A stretch of DNA of 64,000 nt from Chondrosia reniformis (Eukaryota; Porifera; Demospongiae; Chondrillida; Chondrillidae), in assembly GCA_947172415.1 (NCBI GenBank), contig OX359196.1:5581901-5645900 (forward strand), in the 5' to 3' direction. Positions 44,587 to 58,600 of this stretch are shown piece after piece (positions within the stretch are counted from its first letter, which is position 1; each line of letters begins with the position of its first letter). A model generated the notes under the pieces. That model did no database searches, was not told the origin of the DNA, and saw only the letters and a program-made list of their open reading frames with translations. The position numbers were made by a program, and so were the translations under genes.

Positions 44587-45384
44587 AGTATGTGGACATG
44601 AAGATCTACTGCAACTGACAAGTGCAGCTTTACAGTACAAGAAAGCTTTTAGTGTGTGAACAGTGTGTAATTACATATAGAGGTTAGAGAGAGTGCTTAT
44701 GACGTTATAGCTGCAATTCATGTGCTGCATTGAGTGAGTTTCAATGTAAAATAATGATGTTTAGTTTGAAATGTTATCTTTACTATTACAACCAATTAAG
44801 TACACTAAAATACTTAAAGGTTAATTATATTTCCAGTGGAATTTGGATGAAGATACAGGAGTCTTTTCTTCTCCACTGGGTCATGCATATCGTCATCCTT
44901 TCCATTTATTCTTTTTTCCTGCAAACAATTTAAGAAAAATAAAAGTACATATAAGAAACAGTAATTTTGAAAGTACGTAGATCTCTTGTTCATATATAAG
45001 TAATTTATACAATTGTTGGGCAGTGCCATATGAACTAGAATAGGGAGAAAAGAGAAGATAGACATAATACATAATAGACCATATATTCCAATTGGTACAT
45101 ATGTCATTATTAGATTTGATTGGTAAAATCTTTTGTACAGTGGTGGCACAAGAAGTGCCAAAGAAAGAGAAGAAGAAGAAAATGAAGAAAGCTCTTCAAG
45201 AAGCCTTGTTAATAAAATCAGAGTTTTGGCATAGAAGTGCCAGAAATAAAGAAAAAGTGATGAAGAGAAAGGTTTACAAAAAAGAAAAAATAATACAGAA
45301 CGTTCATACAGTGTTAGGTTGGGTGCATGTTTTGGAATGGACTACTCAATCATACTGTTCTACATTAAAAGGTTTACAGATGAG
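44587..45384. other. 3' region of the fibrinogen-related gene and DCP1
   Basis: It contains the displaced end of the fibrinogen domain (44587-44622), a family 1 repeat fragment (44846-44886), and AT-rich sequence. A plus-strand Lys-rich ORF at 45092-45454 overlaps the last DCP1 exon antisense and is probably not a gene. Confidence 0.5.
44846..44886. repeat. dispersed fold-back family 1, fragment
   Basis: TTTGGATGAAGATACAGGAG, then TCTTTTCTTCTCCACTGGGT and CATG: the right half of the family 1 repeat only. Confidence 0.75.
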
Positions 45385-47520
45385 TTACAACTCGGCAGCC
45401 ACAGATTTTTTGTATGCATCATGCAGTTTATCCACAAAAGATTCATCATTCTAAAAAATGAAAAAATACAAATAAAAAATGACATACGAAATATTTCTAC
45501 ATATTGTCATCTATTAAAAGTTGTAATGTAACACACTCTTTATCTGCCTATGTACATAAGATGAAATTTCTAATGGTGCACTGTGTCAATACACACAAAC
45601 ACATACATGTATATGGAAGGCCATCCATTGCCTTTGTACGTATGTATTATTACCAATCACTCACACACACATAGGTACGCACCTTAAGGAGGTACATCAT
45701 TGCCTGAAGCAGCTCTTCTTTCGTCAACTCTGGTTTATTCTCTCTTACTTGAGACAGGAATGCATTAGGTGACATCAATCTGCTGCCATTCAACGCTGTA
45801 CCGGTTCCCTCCATCTATTGGGTACATATATGCAAGAGTAAATATAAACATGGCAGTTGGTACCTCTAAACTATACATCCATACGTACTTGCCCTGTAAG
45901 TTCTCACCTTTGACTCTCTCCTGTTCTCTGCATCTGAACTACCACTATCACTAGAAATGTATAATACCTCAGCCTGTGGCAGTCTTGTATTAGCACTTCC
46001 TGGTTCAGCCCCAGAACCTGGTTGCCCAGTACCAGTGCCTCGTACGTTGGTGACAACACCTTTTGATTCAGTGCCAGTGCTTCCTACTTGGGTGACAACA
46101 CCTTTTGGTTCAGTGCCAGTACCTCGCTGTTTAGTACCAGATGGCTGTGGCACAGAGTTAGTATGTCGCTGTAATAAACCTTGTGTGTTGGTAGTTTCTT
46201 GCCGAGGTGGTGACTTGGTGGCAATTGTAGGCTGTGATGGCCTCTGGTTGGGAGACTGATAATTCACAGGGTCAGAGGTCATTCCAGCTGATATCAAAAG
46301 AGGTGGGTTCTCTGGAAAGTCTTCACTTGTTCCAATCACAGGACTGGGAATGGAGACATCCGATGTTGCCTTGGAAACTGAAACAATTGTTTCACCAATT
46401 TTGGGATTAGCACCATTGCAAAGTTCCTGCTCAACTTGTTCTAGTGACAATAACTTGTGAGATTCTATCAATTTTCCACGATTTGCTGGTGATACTGAAA
46501 ACTGCTGATGCTGATTGCTTATTCCCTCCACTCCCTTTATGCAATCCAACAGCTCTTTAGACACACTTGAAGATTCTCTTGGTGGAGATCTCTTTGGTGT
46601 CCTTGATAATTGAGAGCCATCCTGGTTCCTCTTCTTGCCTTTGGGACTTCTACTCTTTGCTCTTGCTGAAGTAGGAGTCTTCACAATCATTGTATGGCCG
46701 GATGATTCTGAGGAACTTCTTGAAACTTTCTTTCTACCTTCTACAGCCTGGCTCTTTTGCTGTCTTTGTAGATTTTGTTGCCATGGCAACGTTTCATGTC
46801 CACTGATAGTGGATGAAGATTCACCCATCCTGTTGACTATTCCTAAACTAACAATTCTATTGAAGATTGTAAAAATTATCTAACGGTATTCTTGAGGTTA
46901 AACAAACCTACCTCCTACCAAAGTCCTTTGCAAGCTTGTTTTCTGAAAAACAAAGTCCTCTAATTTCACCTAAGTGTTTGTTAAACACAAAGGTTATCAA
47001 CACACACTATACATCACTGCAAGATGGCTCACCACTTTCTTCTTTAATCAACAAAAACTGATTTTTGACTAAAAACTGAACATTCTCCCGTAAGAACCTG
47101 TGATAATTCTTGCTCATTAAACGGTTCAGTATAAACACTCCTAACTTTGGGTCCTCGCTCCTAAACAGAAAACAAAAAAGACATTTGTAGCACATTTAAA
47201 GAACACATAACCCAATCATTACTATACTCTTACCGACGTGTAACAAAATGAACAGATACTAACCGTGAGTAGAGAAAGAGAGTTCCTTCCACACTGGACC
47301 GTTCCTATGGAAACCCACATAGACTTGAAAATTCATTTTAATCAAACTACGCTCTAGCTCTAATCTTATTTACCCAAGTGCTCGTCTCTGTGTGATAATG
47401 GTAGAGAACTACATGAGAGTCTTGCGCCAAAATGGCCTCCGCTTTGGTGTCATCTTTTCTGACGATGGATAAGTTGATTTTTTGTTCGCTTTCTATACCT
47501 TTACTAAATTCTGTGACCAT
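45385..47520 (-). CDS. DCP1: DCP1 mRNA-decapping activator
   Basis: EVH1-type activator of the DCP2 decapping enzyme, in P-bodies. Start MVTEFSKGIESEQKINLSIV at 47520. The EVH1 domain is spread over small exons: AILAQDSHVVLYHYHTETST; ERSSVEGTLFLYSR; LGVFILNRLMSKNYHRFLRE with VKNQFLLIKEES; and IRGLCFSENKLAKDFGR. This follows the family order QVALY..W / EGTLFVY / GFTIVNRL / LEFQL..PFLLYR / IWFY. A long Ser/Pro-rich linker exon (to about 45909) contains short motifs (LLSLEQVEQELCNG) and TGTEPKGVVT-type repeats. C-terminal trimerisation helix: MSPNAFLSQVRENKPELTKE then ELLQAMMYLLK and NDESFVDKLHDAYKKSVAAE. It starts 184 bp from SNIP1, head to head. Confidence 0.88.
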
Positions 47521-47704
47521 CTTCTCAAGATTTACTGTCTGTTCGCATGAAGATACCTGGCCACTGGACCAACAAGATCCTTTTCTTAAGCTCTACTCGC
47601 TCGCCTATGTTGCTGACTATGCGATATGTGTGTATGATGACGTAATATAAAATGGCGGTATAACCTTCCTGCTTCATGAATAAATTGCATATGCAACTGC
47701 TGGC
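47521..47704. promoter_or_regulatory. divergent promoter, DCP1/SNIP1
   Basis: 184 bp between back-to-back start codons. Contains AATATAAAATGGCGG, an AAAATGGCGG (YY1-like) word about 55 bp before the SNIP1 start. Confidence 0.55.
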
Positions 47705-50116
47705 ATGGCATCGAAATCGAGAAGTAGAAGTCCAGTCTATTCTCGCTCAGATAAGCAGTAAGTGTGTGTGACTCTTTTTATGTGTTCCACATAGCTATAC
47801 AGTGACCCTTTACGGGCATAGTGCTCATCATAAAGAATTTCACCACTCAAGTGGGCGACGTCGTCAAAAGGGCCCAGATGAAATTTCCAGTAGAACTCCA
47901 AACACTAAATTAAGGGATACCACTGAATTGACATCAGATACACGGAGGTCTGAAGGAAGAAATGACAGCAGATCTGAAGGAAGACATGACAGCAGATCTG
48001 AAGGAAGACATGACAGCAGATCTGAAGGAAGACATGACAGCAGATCTGAAGGAAGACATGAGAGCAGATCTGAAGGAAGACACGAGAGCAGATCTGAAGG
48101 AAGACACGAGAACAGATCTGAAGGAAGACATGACAGCAGATCTGAAGGAAGACATGAGAGCAGATCTGAAGGAAGACACGAGAGTAGATCTGAAGGAAGA
48201 CACGAGAGCAGATCTGAAGGAAGACACGAGAGCAGATCTGAAGGAAGACATGAGAGCAGATCTGAAGGAAGACATGAGAGCAGATCTGAAGGAAGACACG
48301 AGAGCAGATCTGAAGGAAGACATGAGAACAGATCTGAAGGAAGACACGAGAGCAGATCTGAAGGAAGACATGAGAGCAGATCTGAAGGAAGGCCTTCTGA
48401 TAGGCTCCAAGGTAGAACAACAGAGAGGAAGGCTGATAGGAAATCAGAGGAGGATTCAGAAAGACACTCAAATAGAAGTAGATCAGAAAGGACAACACAT
48501 CAAAGTGGGACTATAGAAAGGGCTAGAGACAGGACTGCCCAAGGGGGAGCCCCAGGTTCCACCAGAAACCAAAATCAGAACCCAACAGAGTTTAAATATG
48601 GAAAAGACAAGGATTCATCAAAGCCTCAACAACCAAAGGAGGAACCAAATTATAAGTTATCTGGAAAACTAGCTGCAGAGCACAATACATATAAGGTACA
48701 CAAGTCATACCTTACAGTGCCAACATTGTAAGTGTTCTCTTTGATTCATTGCTCCTTTGTACTACATAGGGTGTTGTTATCAAGTATAGTGAACCGCCAG
48801 AAGCTCGCAAGCCTAAAGTTAGATGGAGTCTGTACCCATTCAAAGGAGAAGAAGAGCTGCGTAGGTTTAATGTAGAACTGTTTTCAGTGGCACTTAGGAG
48901 TTTTAGATATACTCTTTATACCTTTATTAGCTGTACTGTACATCCATAGACAGAGTGCCTATCTGATAGGCAGAAACAGAAATGTAAGTATCTTGAATTA
49001 TCTACAACTTATTTTCCTAAGATCTATGCATGTGCTTATAGTGTCATAGTACATGCTAGAGTCTTGAACAAGGACACTAGGTTTCTTATTAGATGAAAAG
49101 GATTGCTACTAACTGCACCAAACTATCTTTTAAGTGGTTCATCTTAAGATTTTTGAGTATTTAGAAATGCAGTTGGCTTTCTTCTCTGCGGATGTTTCAA
49201 CCCAGAAGGTCTTCTTCAGTGACCTTAAAACATAGCTTTCTTATCTTACTTTTCTTTACCTGAGGTCTCCTTGTTTTCATGTCTACATGCCCAGTGAAGC
49301 AGAAGAATAGGGAGAAGACTATTGTATCTTCATCCAAAGCTCTTACTGGGTTTAGTTCCCTATAGGCCTTTTATGGTAGAATAGATGTACGTAGTACAGT
49401 AAGTATGAAAATGGTGTTTTAGATTCTTATGCAATCACTTTGTTGGTAGTCAAACAGAACCATATGTAATGTAGACCCTGTTTGACCTCCACAGATTGTG
49501 GATATTCCTGTGGATCATCCTTCCTGTTCGGGACAGCATGCAGTGTTGCAGTACAGACTAGTAGAAGTAACCAAGGAGGATGGAACGACTGGGAGAGCTG
49601 TTAGGTGACACCCAAGTGGTCTACCTTTGGGAGTGTAAGTGACGCTTCTCTTCTGTTGTGCAGGCCATACTTGATTGACATTGGTTCAACAAATGGTACT
49701 TTCATAAACAGTGAAAGGATTGAAGTAGCAAGATACTTTGAACTGAAAGAAAAGGTACATGCTGGTAGTATTCATGTAATGTTACTGCCCAGTACTATAC
49801 TGCACTTGTGCTGTTATATGATATAAATGTACATATGGCCCAGTGGAGAAGGAGGAGGAAGGCCTATAGGGAACCTAATGTAGTGAGAGCTTTGGATGAG
49901 GATAGAGTTTTATTTTTCTCCTCTGGGCCATGTAATGTACATTTAATACAATCACTCAGGATATGTGTAGCATTGTGTTTTAGATTATTTATATCAAAGA
50001 GGTGCATATTATATTTCTCTGTCTAGGATGTGATCAAGTTTGGATTTAGTACAAGAGAATATGTCGTGCTGCATGAAAATTCAGTGAAAGATTTGGACAA
50101 TGAAGATGAAACTTAA
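47705..50116 (+). CDS. SNIP1: SNIP1, FHA-domain RNA-processing protein, with octapeptide array
   Basis: Nuclear FHA protein of the spliceosome/SNARP complex and a Smad/NF-kB pathway modulator in vertebrates. Start MASKSRSRSPVYSRSDKQ, an SR-type N-terminus. The next exon has about 19-20 octapeptides of SEGRHDSR/SEGRHESR (47941-48394), then a charged linker and YKLSGKLAAEHNTYK. FHA exons: GVVIKYSEPPEARKPKVRWS; HRQSAYLIGRNRN; VDIPVDHPSCSGQHAVLQYR (phosphothreonine-binding S..H); PYLIDIGSTNGTFINSERIE (NGT motif) with YFELKEK; DVIKFGFSTREYVVLHENSV; acidic end DNEDET. The FHA core is near-identical to the family. Other SNIP1 proteins have an RS/RD-rich N-terminus but the regular 24-bp array appears local to this gene. 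Introns hold two copies of repeat family 1. Confidence 0.95.
47941..48394 (+). repeat. 24-bp coding minisatellite in SNIP1
   Basis: About 19 units of AGATCTGAAGGAAGACAYGA followed by SAGC, in frame, encoding SEGRHDSR or SEGRHESR with Asn variants. DNA identity between units is very high, including synonymous positions, so the array expanded recently. The two other plus frames and the minus frames are also open, purely as a consequence of the repeat. Confidence 0.97.
49140..49222. repeat. dispersed repeat family 2, copy 2
   Basis: CATCTTAAGATTTTTGAGTA and later GATGTTTCAACCCAGAAGGT, CTTCTTCAG: same word order as 7905-7990, in a SNIP1 intron. Confidence 0.5.
49290..49377. repeat. dispersed fold-back family 1, copy (inverted)
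   Basis: CCCAGTGAAGCAGAAGAATA, TTGTATCTTCATCCAAAGCT, GGGTTTAGTTCCCTATAGGC, CTTTTAT, in a SNIP1 intron. Confidence 0.8.
49838..49938. repeat. dispersed fold-back family 1, copy with both termini
   Basis: Begins ATGGCCCAGTGGAGAAGGAG and ends TTTTTCTCCTCTGGGCCATG, which are inverted repeats of one another. Between them are GGCCTATAGGGAACCTAATG and GAGAGCTTTGGATGAGGATA. This copy suggests that the family has terminal inverted repeats of about 16-18 bp, in a SNIP1 intron. Confidence 0.8.
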
Positions 50117-50312
50117 ATAGCTTATATCCATATTTTTATTTCACAACTTTGACAATTAATGTAGCAATGATGGTTAAAATTCTTTGAATACATGGTTTGG
50201 CGTTGCCAATTTTTATTGTCTTGTATGTAGAATTGCTATATTGGAACATAATGTATTCGACTTAGCCTCTCATTAGTTCGCAGCACTTGTAATTGCCTGG
50301 TGACGCTTAAAA

Positions 50313-53300
50313 ATGGCTGACCCGCAATTGACGTTGGATTCCTTGTCTGATGCGACTACTTCCTTACAATTATCTACTCTAAGTACATTTGAGTCGTCCA
50401 AAAGTATATCTCTAACGAAAGAGGATATTCAGAAAATAGATCTCGCACACAGAATTGAATTGCTGAAGTTGGAGTTGTCACAAAAGGACCTCCTATTGCA
50501 GACTTTGAAGGAGGAGCACGCTACTGCTTTGTATGATATGGAGGAGAAGCTCAGCGATGCCCAACACGGAAATAAAATGTTTTCAGCACAGGTTTGCTTT
50601 AAATAAGCTGGCACAGTTATTAAAGTGATAACAAGAAATAGCCAAATTATTATGAAATTAACTCGTGGAATATAGTATCTTTAACTGAGCATTGCTTTCT
50701 TGTTGCCTTCAGATAGGAATTTTTGCATCCCTTCGTAATGCAATACTGACACTATTCCTCCCATAGGTTGGCATAATACGCAATGGATATGAAGCTGAGA
50801 TCCAACGTCTAAAACAGGAGGACAGCCAAAAGACACAAGCTCTGAAGGAGTTGGTCACAAGATTGGAGAACAGGAGGCCGGCAGTGGACTCCTTGATAGA
50901 GGAGGTACGGGTGGTACTGAGGGAGGGCTGTCACTCAAAGGAGGACATTCTCCAGCTGAAGATGAAACAGGAGTCGGATCTTTCATTTGGTGAGCATATT
51001 CTGCTTATATTTCATGATCGGTTGGAAAGCGAACTACTACAGAGAATATCACTGAGAGACCAGGAGGAAAGGGACAATAAAGACAGAGAAATAAAACAGC
51101 TCAGAGAAGTGGGTTTAATATAATGATGATCATCACAGTCCTCCATTGGCTATATTGTGATTAAAGGAAATGCTCAAAGAGAAGAATGCAAGACTTGATT
51201 TGGAGTCATTTTGTCAGCAGATGCAGCAGCAAAATGAAAGAGATGCTTTATTGAGCAAACATGCAGTAAAAATGGAGGGATATAATCAAATAAAGAGGTA
51301 ATACACAATGTTTATTTGAAGAATGAGCATGAAGAAATAATTGTGTCTTCTTTCAGTGATCGAGACAGATTGGCAAATGAGACCTATCTCCTCCAGCAGA
51401 GAGTGAAGGAACTGGAAGCTCTTTTAAGGCACTCTAAAGAAGAAACTGATTCCAAGAGGAGTGAAGTATGCTCACTTTTATATGCACACTTTGTTCCCCC
51501 TCTGAAATATCTTTCTGTCCTAGCTTTCGGACACAATACAGAAGCTATCACTGCTGACTCACGACAAAGAGTACCTCAGTAAGCAGGTTACCGATGTCAC
51601 TAAGCGTTACCACATTTCAGAAGAGAGACTCCAATTCCTTGAGCAGCAACTGGAACAGGCCAAACAAAGTAGAGAAGAACTGTTTCAGCAGCTGCTCAGT
51701 GTGAAGGACCTACACAAGTCGGACTTTCAAGCAAAACTTCAAGAAGAATTAGAAACCCTTAGAACTAAAACACAACTTGAAGTTGAACAAATAAAGAGAC
51801 ACACAAAAGAGGTTTATGAAAGGGAAAACAGGTAATCATGACCTAAACTGCTCATCTCATGCCTAATAAGGAATAATGACCAAGTGTACACATGTAGGTC
51901 ACTGGTAGAGGCACGAGACATGGCCCTAATGGAGAGGGATAGAGCAGCACAGAGTGAAAAGGATGTATCAAGAAAGTATGAAGAGCTGCTATCAACGTAA
52001 GATGTTTAAAATTATCCACTCGCCCACCCTGTCAATTGCCCAACCACCCACTTACCCACTCCCTTCATTTGCCCAACCACCACTCACCCACTCCCTTCAT
52101 TGCCCAACCACCCACTTACCCACTCCCTCCATTTGCCCAACCACCCACTTACCCACTCCCTTCATTGCCCAACTAACCATCCATCCTAGGTTTTGCTTTT
52201 CTATAAACATATTCCATACTAGTGTGCACAATGATATGCGTTGGGTATGTTTTAGGTACAGACAGCTACAAGCTCAAACTGACAGTAGAATCTCTGAAAT
52301 ACAAAGTGAAGTCAAAATGAGGACTTTTGAATTTGAACGTCTTCAGTTGGTGTTGGAGGAAGTCAAGAAGAACTTAAAGCATGCTCAAATGGACAAGGAG
52401 AAATGTCAAAAAAAGAATGAAGTGGGTTGATGCTGCATGCTATGCAGTTAGTATCATTTCAGGTGTATCCTCACTCAAAAGGTTTTAACTGATGAACTCT
52501 ACACACTGAAAGAGCACAGTTCAAAGAAGATTCACGAACAGGAGATGGAACTGAGAGAAAAGTCTGCAAGCTTGGATGTATACCACAAGTTGGAGAAGGA
52601 ACTTGATGATGTTGTAATGCAGGCAGCTGAAGGTATTACCAGATATACTTGAAAATAGTTCATAATTATATGATTGAAAAGCAAACAAACTAAATCTGTG
52701 GTCTGTACAGTGCACACTTGTCACCTGATTAGCACCTATCACTGTACTATATGTAAATGTTATTGTTGTTGTCTCATAACAGTGTCTACCTTGTATGTAT
52801 GTACATATACTACACAGTGGAGGAGAGTGAGGCTGAAAGAGTGATGGTGACCTTTGGATACGGTACCTCACTGCCAACGACCTCCAAACGTCGTTTGCAG
52901 CAAAGTGTGCAGTTGGCTAGACGTATACTTCACTTAGAGAGGACTAATGTGGCATTGAGGGACCAAATTGATAAACAGGATAAAGATAACGATAAACTAT
53001 CTGAGGAGGTATAATACATTTATCTACCATATTTGAGTGTGTCACTTCAATATACAATGTACACTTTGCAGATTGCATCCAATCTTAAGTAAATGTGGAA
53101 CTACATACAGTGATCATATGTATATTGAAGATGGCAGTCATTACTTCTTTGAGTATTTTGTACAGTTGGCAAACTGTCACAAGTTGCTGAAGCATACAAA
53201 AAAGCCTTACCAGTATCTGGTAGAGGGCATTCAAGCTAGAGATGACCAAATAGGAATGTTGCAGAAAGCCAACACAGAAAGAGAGGAACAGTTGAAACAG

Positions 53301-53840
53301 TTGAAAAATGAATTAAAGAAGCTTTCTAATGAAAGAAATGCTATGGCAGCTGATTTAGAGAGAGTTTTAGTGCATAGAGAGGTATTACACATGTATAGAT
53401 ATGTAGGTATATATGTATATAAATGAAGAAATGGATAATTATTGAAAGATATTGCACCAACCAGCCAAGCAATTGAAGTCTATTTTGCCTGGGGGACCAA
53501 AATCCTATTAAAATGGCAACCAGTGATCTTATAGCCATATACAGATCTATGAAGCTCTGTAGAGGACATTGTTATCATTAGTGTTAATATGTTACTATCA
53601 ATAGGAATTGGCTGTAATGAGACAAGTTGTCATGGCAACCATGTCTAAAGGACAGGAATCAGTGCAAACATGTACTTCCAACTCTGAAAACAAAATGCCT
53701 TCCCCAACCATGTTTGTAAGTTCTGTGGTTATGTCATAAATCAGTACTGGCATGTTTGGATCAGCACCAATGTATCTCTTCTTTAGACAAGACAAGATCC
53801 GCCCACGTGGTTCAAAGTTTTTAACACACAACAATCATAA
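50313..53840 (+). CDS. PIBF1: PIBF1/CEP90 centriolar coiled-coil protein
   Basis: Centriolar satellite and distal-appendage coiled-coil protein required for ciliogenesis. Start [20 protein letters not shown]. Exons in order: [120 protein letters not shown] with [112 protein letters not shown] then [57 protein letters not shown]; final exon [17 protein letters not shown]. The [19 protein letters not shown] and [16 protein letters not shown] words are diagnostic. It converges on the Smad gene. Confidence 0.95.
52025..52175. repeat. minisatellite, about 32-bp unit, in a PIBF1 intron
   Basis: About four imperfect copies of CCCACTTACCCACTCCCTTC followed by ATTTGCCCAACCA. Confidence 0.85.
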
Positions 53841-53985
53841 ACAAATTAACATATGTAAATGTTTACTTATGAAACAAGTACAGTATATTTGTCAACCAGT
53901 GTACAAACTGAATACATTTACTAGGCACCAATATGACATACATGATGTATAAATTTTGAATATATAGAAAATGTCATTACTGAGA
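53841..53985. other. intergenic region between PIBF1 and Smad stops
   Basis: 145 bp between convergent stop codons; no other feature seen, presumably overlapping 3' UTRs. Confidence 0.5.
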
Positions 53986-55696
<1,711 letters not shown>

Positions 55697-58600
55697 ATGG
55701 CGGATGCCGTAAAAGAGCTTACAGAAAGATACCAAACAGCGGTTTGTTCTTAAATTCGCTTTTTGATGTGATAATTAATATTAGTAATTACTACAATACA
55801 TATGTCTAATGCATAGGAAAGAGAACTACTTGCTTTAAAAGAAAGTGTAGCACTGTTACAGCCTGCCCCAGTTACTCCAATTAAAATCATCACCTCGACT
55901 TCTGCAGAGGAATTGGAAGAGCAAAATTCCCGGCTTCGTTATCAGATCTTACATTTGAAGAGGTCCGTCTCTGAATATGAGACCATGTTGGGCAAGTGTA
56001 TGGTCAATGTCCGCCAAATGCTAAATGCTCAGTTTCTGACTGCCTTGAAGAGAGCTTTCCCACTCGTTGCCTTGGAAACAGAAAACGTTGTGCATCACAA
56101 CAGTCAGCCAAAGTTTGGTGACTACAAGTTTGTGTCATCAATGAAGGTTTCACAGGTATGTGGAGATTTTGTACTTTAGTATACTGAAATATACTGAAGC
56201 ATTGGAATTTACAACTTATGCAAGAAATCTTATCCAAGACTCCACAAGTTATGCATGAATAATCGTGCAATGCCTATTCTGTAATAAATTAAAAAGCCTA
56301 TAGGGAACTAAACCTGGTGAGAGCTTTTGGATGAAGATACAGGAGTCTTCTCTCTCTTCTGCTCCACTGGGCCAGACAGCTGTTTCTGGGAATTTCACCC
56401 CGCCCTTCATCTTGTTACCCCAAGTCATTAAATAATGTTAAGACAATTCAATTATATATAATAATAATATAATATATCATAATTTCTTTTTTTGCCAAGG
56501 CTTTGAAGGAGCTGGGAGAACATGTTCCTCCTGCTGTTGTAGCCCAGAAGGTGATGGATCAGCTACCCAGTAATGATCACATTAAGAGCTGGGACATTGC
56601 TGGTCCTGGCTTTGTAAACATATTCCTTCAGCCCAGCTTTGTGTCCAAACTGGTGACCAGCGTGTTACTAAAGGGGGCGGGGCCACCCATGGTGCAGCCT
56701 AGGAGAGTTGTGATTGACTTCTCCTCCCCCAACATTGCCAAGGAGATGCACGTTGGCCACTTGCGGTCCACCATTATCGGAGAAACTCTCTCTAGGCTCC
56801 TTGAGTTTGTAGGGCACGATGTCCTGAGGTACATCACTTTTTATTACTGTATAGTTCTCTTCTTGGATTGCACTTCTATTGATCTCCTCTTCTCCTCTTC
56901 TCCTCCCCCCATTTGATGTGCGCAGGCTGAATCACGTAGGGGACTGGGGCACACAGTTTGGCATGCTCATTGCACATTTGAAGGACACCTTCCCCAACTA
57001 CAGAACTGAATCTCCCGCTATCAGTGATCTTCAGACCCTCTATAAGGTACTTGAGTGCTCTGCCATTTTGTGAAATATAAGCCTTGTTTTCCTTCCCTTG
57101 AGTGGGAATTAGAGCATATGATGGTGACCTTTGCACTGTATTTTGATATGATTGTGTTATGTCGTTACGAGGGGTTCTCATTTTACTTATCAAACTTGTT
57201 AAAATGACTGAGTGTGCCTTTCAGTGTATTGTTCAAAGGAATCACTTTGAAATCAAAATCCTGTCCACTACAGAACATCCAAAAAATATTTTAATGATTA
57301 TATACAACAGAAATATGTATTCAACTTGTAGTGCTTCTTGAAGAGCAAAGGATTATCTCCTGTGATTGTAGGCATCAAAGAAGCGTTTTGATCAAGAGGA
57401 AGATTTTAAGAAGAGGGCTTACGAAGATGTTGTGAAGCTGCAGAGTGGAGACAAAGATGTAGTCAGAGCTTGGCAGCTTATCTGTGATGTCTCAAGAAAA
57501 GGTACTCACCTCATTTGATAAGCAACAATTACAGTAGTAACCTAACTTATCATCTCTCCTCCATTTTTAAGAATTTTCACGAATCTACAAGAGACTAGGG
57601 GTGACTCTGATAGAAAGGGGAGAATCCTTTTATAATAATCTCATGGGTAATATGGTGAAAGAACTGGAGGCCAGAAGTAAGGATTGTTTTACCTTTGAAA
57701 TGAACTTTCAGTAATGCGTAGCTTTACCCTTTTAACAGATCTTCTGAGAGAGGAAGCAGGTTGCAAGTTGCTGTTTGTCCCTGGCCACAAGGTCCCCCTG
57801 ACCCTAGTGAAGTCTGATGGGGGATTTACCTACGACACCTCTGATATGGCTGCCATGCAACAGAGGCTACAGGAAGAGAAGGGGGAGTGGCTGATTTATG
57901 TGGTTGATTCTGGTCAGGTGAGTAAGGTTTCTGGTCTCTTAGATAACTAATCTCAGTTTTGTGCCTAAAAGCAAAAGGCAGGTGTACATTTTATTGGTGT
58001 AATCAGTTTCATTTGCGTGAAGAATATTACAGAATGTTGAAGGTTTAACCATTTTTGATTTCACTATATATCTGGATTAATTTCCTATGCATTATTTTCT
58101 TCAGGGGATACTTGAGGCTTAAACTGCATGATTTTAATGTCACATGCATTTCATTGTTTTGGTGTATCTTCACTCCAATACTGTTTTATTTCCTTGGCAG
58201 AGCTTACACTTTGATACAGTATTTGCCGCAGGGCAGCTGGTAGGCTGGTATGATCAGGCAAACATAAGGGTTGACCACGTAGGGTTCGGTGTGGTTCTGG
58301 GTACGGACAAGTGAGTTGATTGATTGGTACAGTGTTCCTAACTGACTTGAGGCATTAGGGAGTCCATTTTAACTTAATTAGGAAGCGTCTAAAGACTAGA
58401 TCTGGTGAAACGGTACGCCTGTCTGATCTTCTTGATGAGGGTATTGAGAGGGCAGCAAAGCGTCTCCAAGAAAAGGAGAGAGATAAGGTAGACACTCTAA
58501 TAGTAGCTTACATTTCCTTTGACGTGTGCAATGGTACAATGGAGATCTTAAGATCATATATGGCAGTAGATTGATTGTGTGCGTTGAAATAGAGCTTTAA

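Noticed and set aside
45092..45454. 120-residue Lys-rich plus-strand ORF
   Set aside because: Overlaps the last DCP1 exon in antisense and has A-rich low-complexity composition; no start context or homology.
45957..46259. 100-residue plus-strand ORF rich in VPVP
   Set aside because: Antisense to the low-complexity linker exon of DCP1.
47432..47650. 72-residue plus-strand ORF starting in AAAATGGCCTCC
   Set aside because: It is antisense to DCP1 exon 1, whose frame has the family motifs and joins in phase with later EVH1 exons. The good start context is therefore probably coincidental, though not excluded.
47905..48516. Other-frame ORFs (KEDMTADL-type and FRSALMSS-type repeats)
   Set aside because: They are frame and strand shadows of the SNIP1 24-bp array; only the SEGRH(D/E)SR frame joins to the SR N-terminus and the FHA exons.
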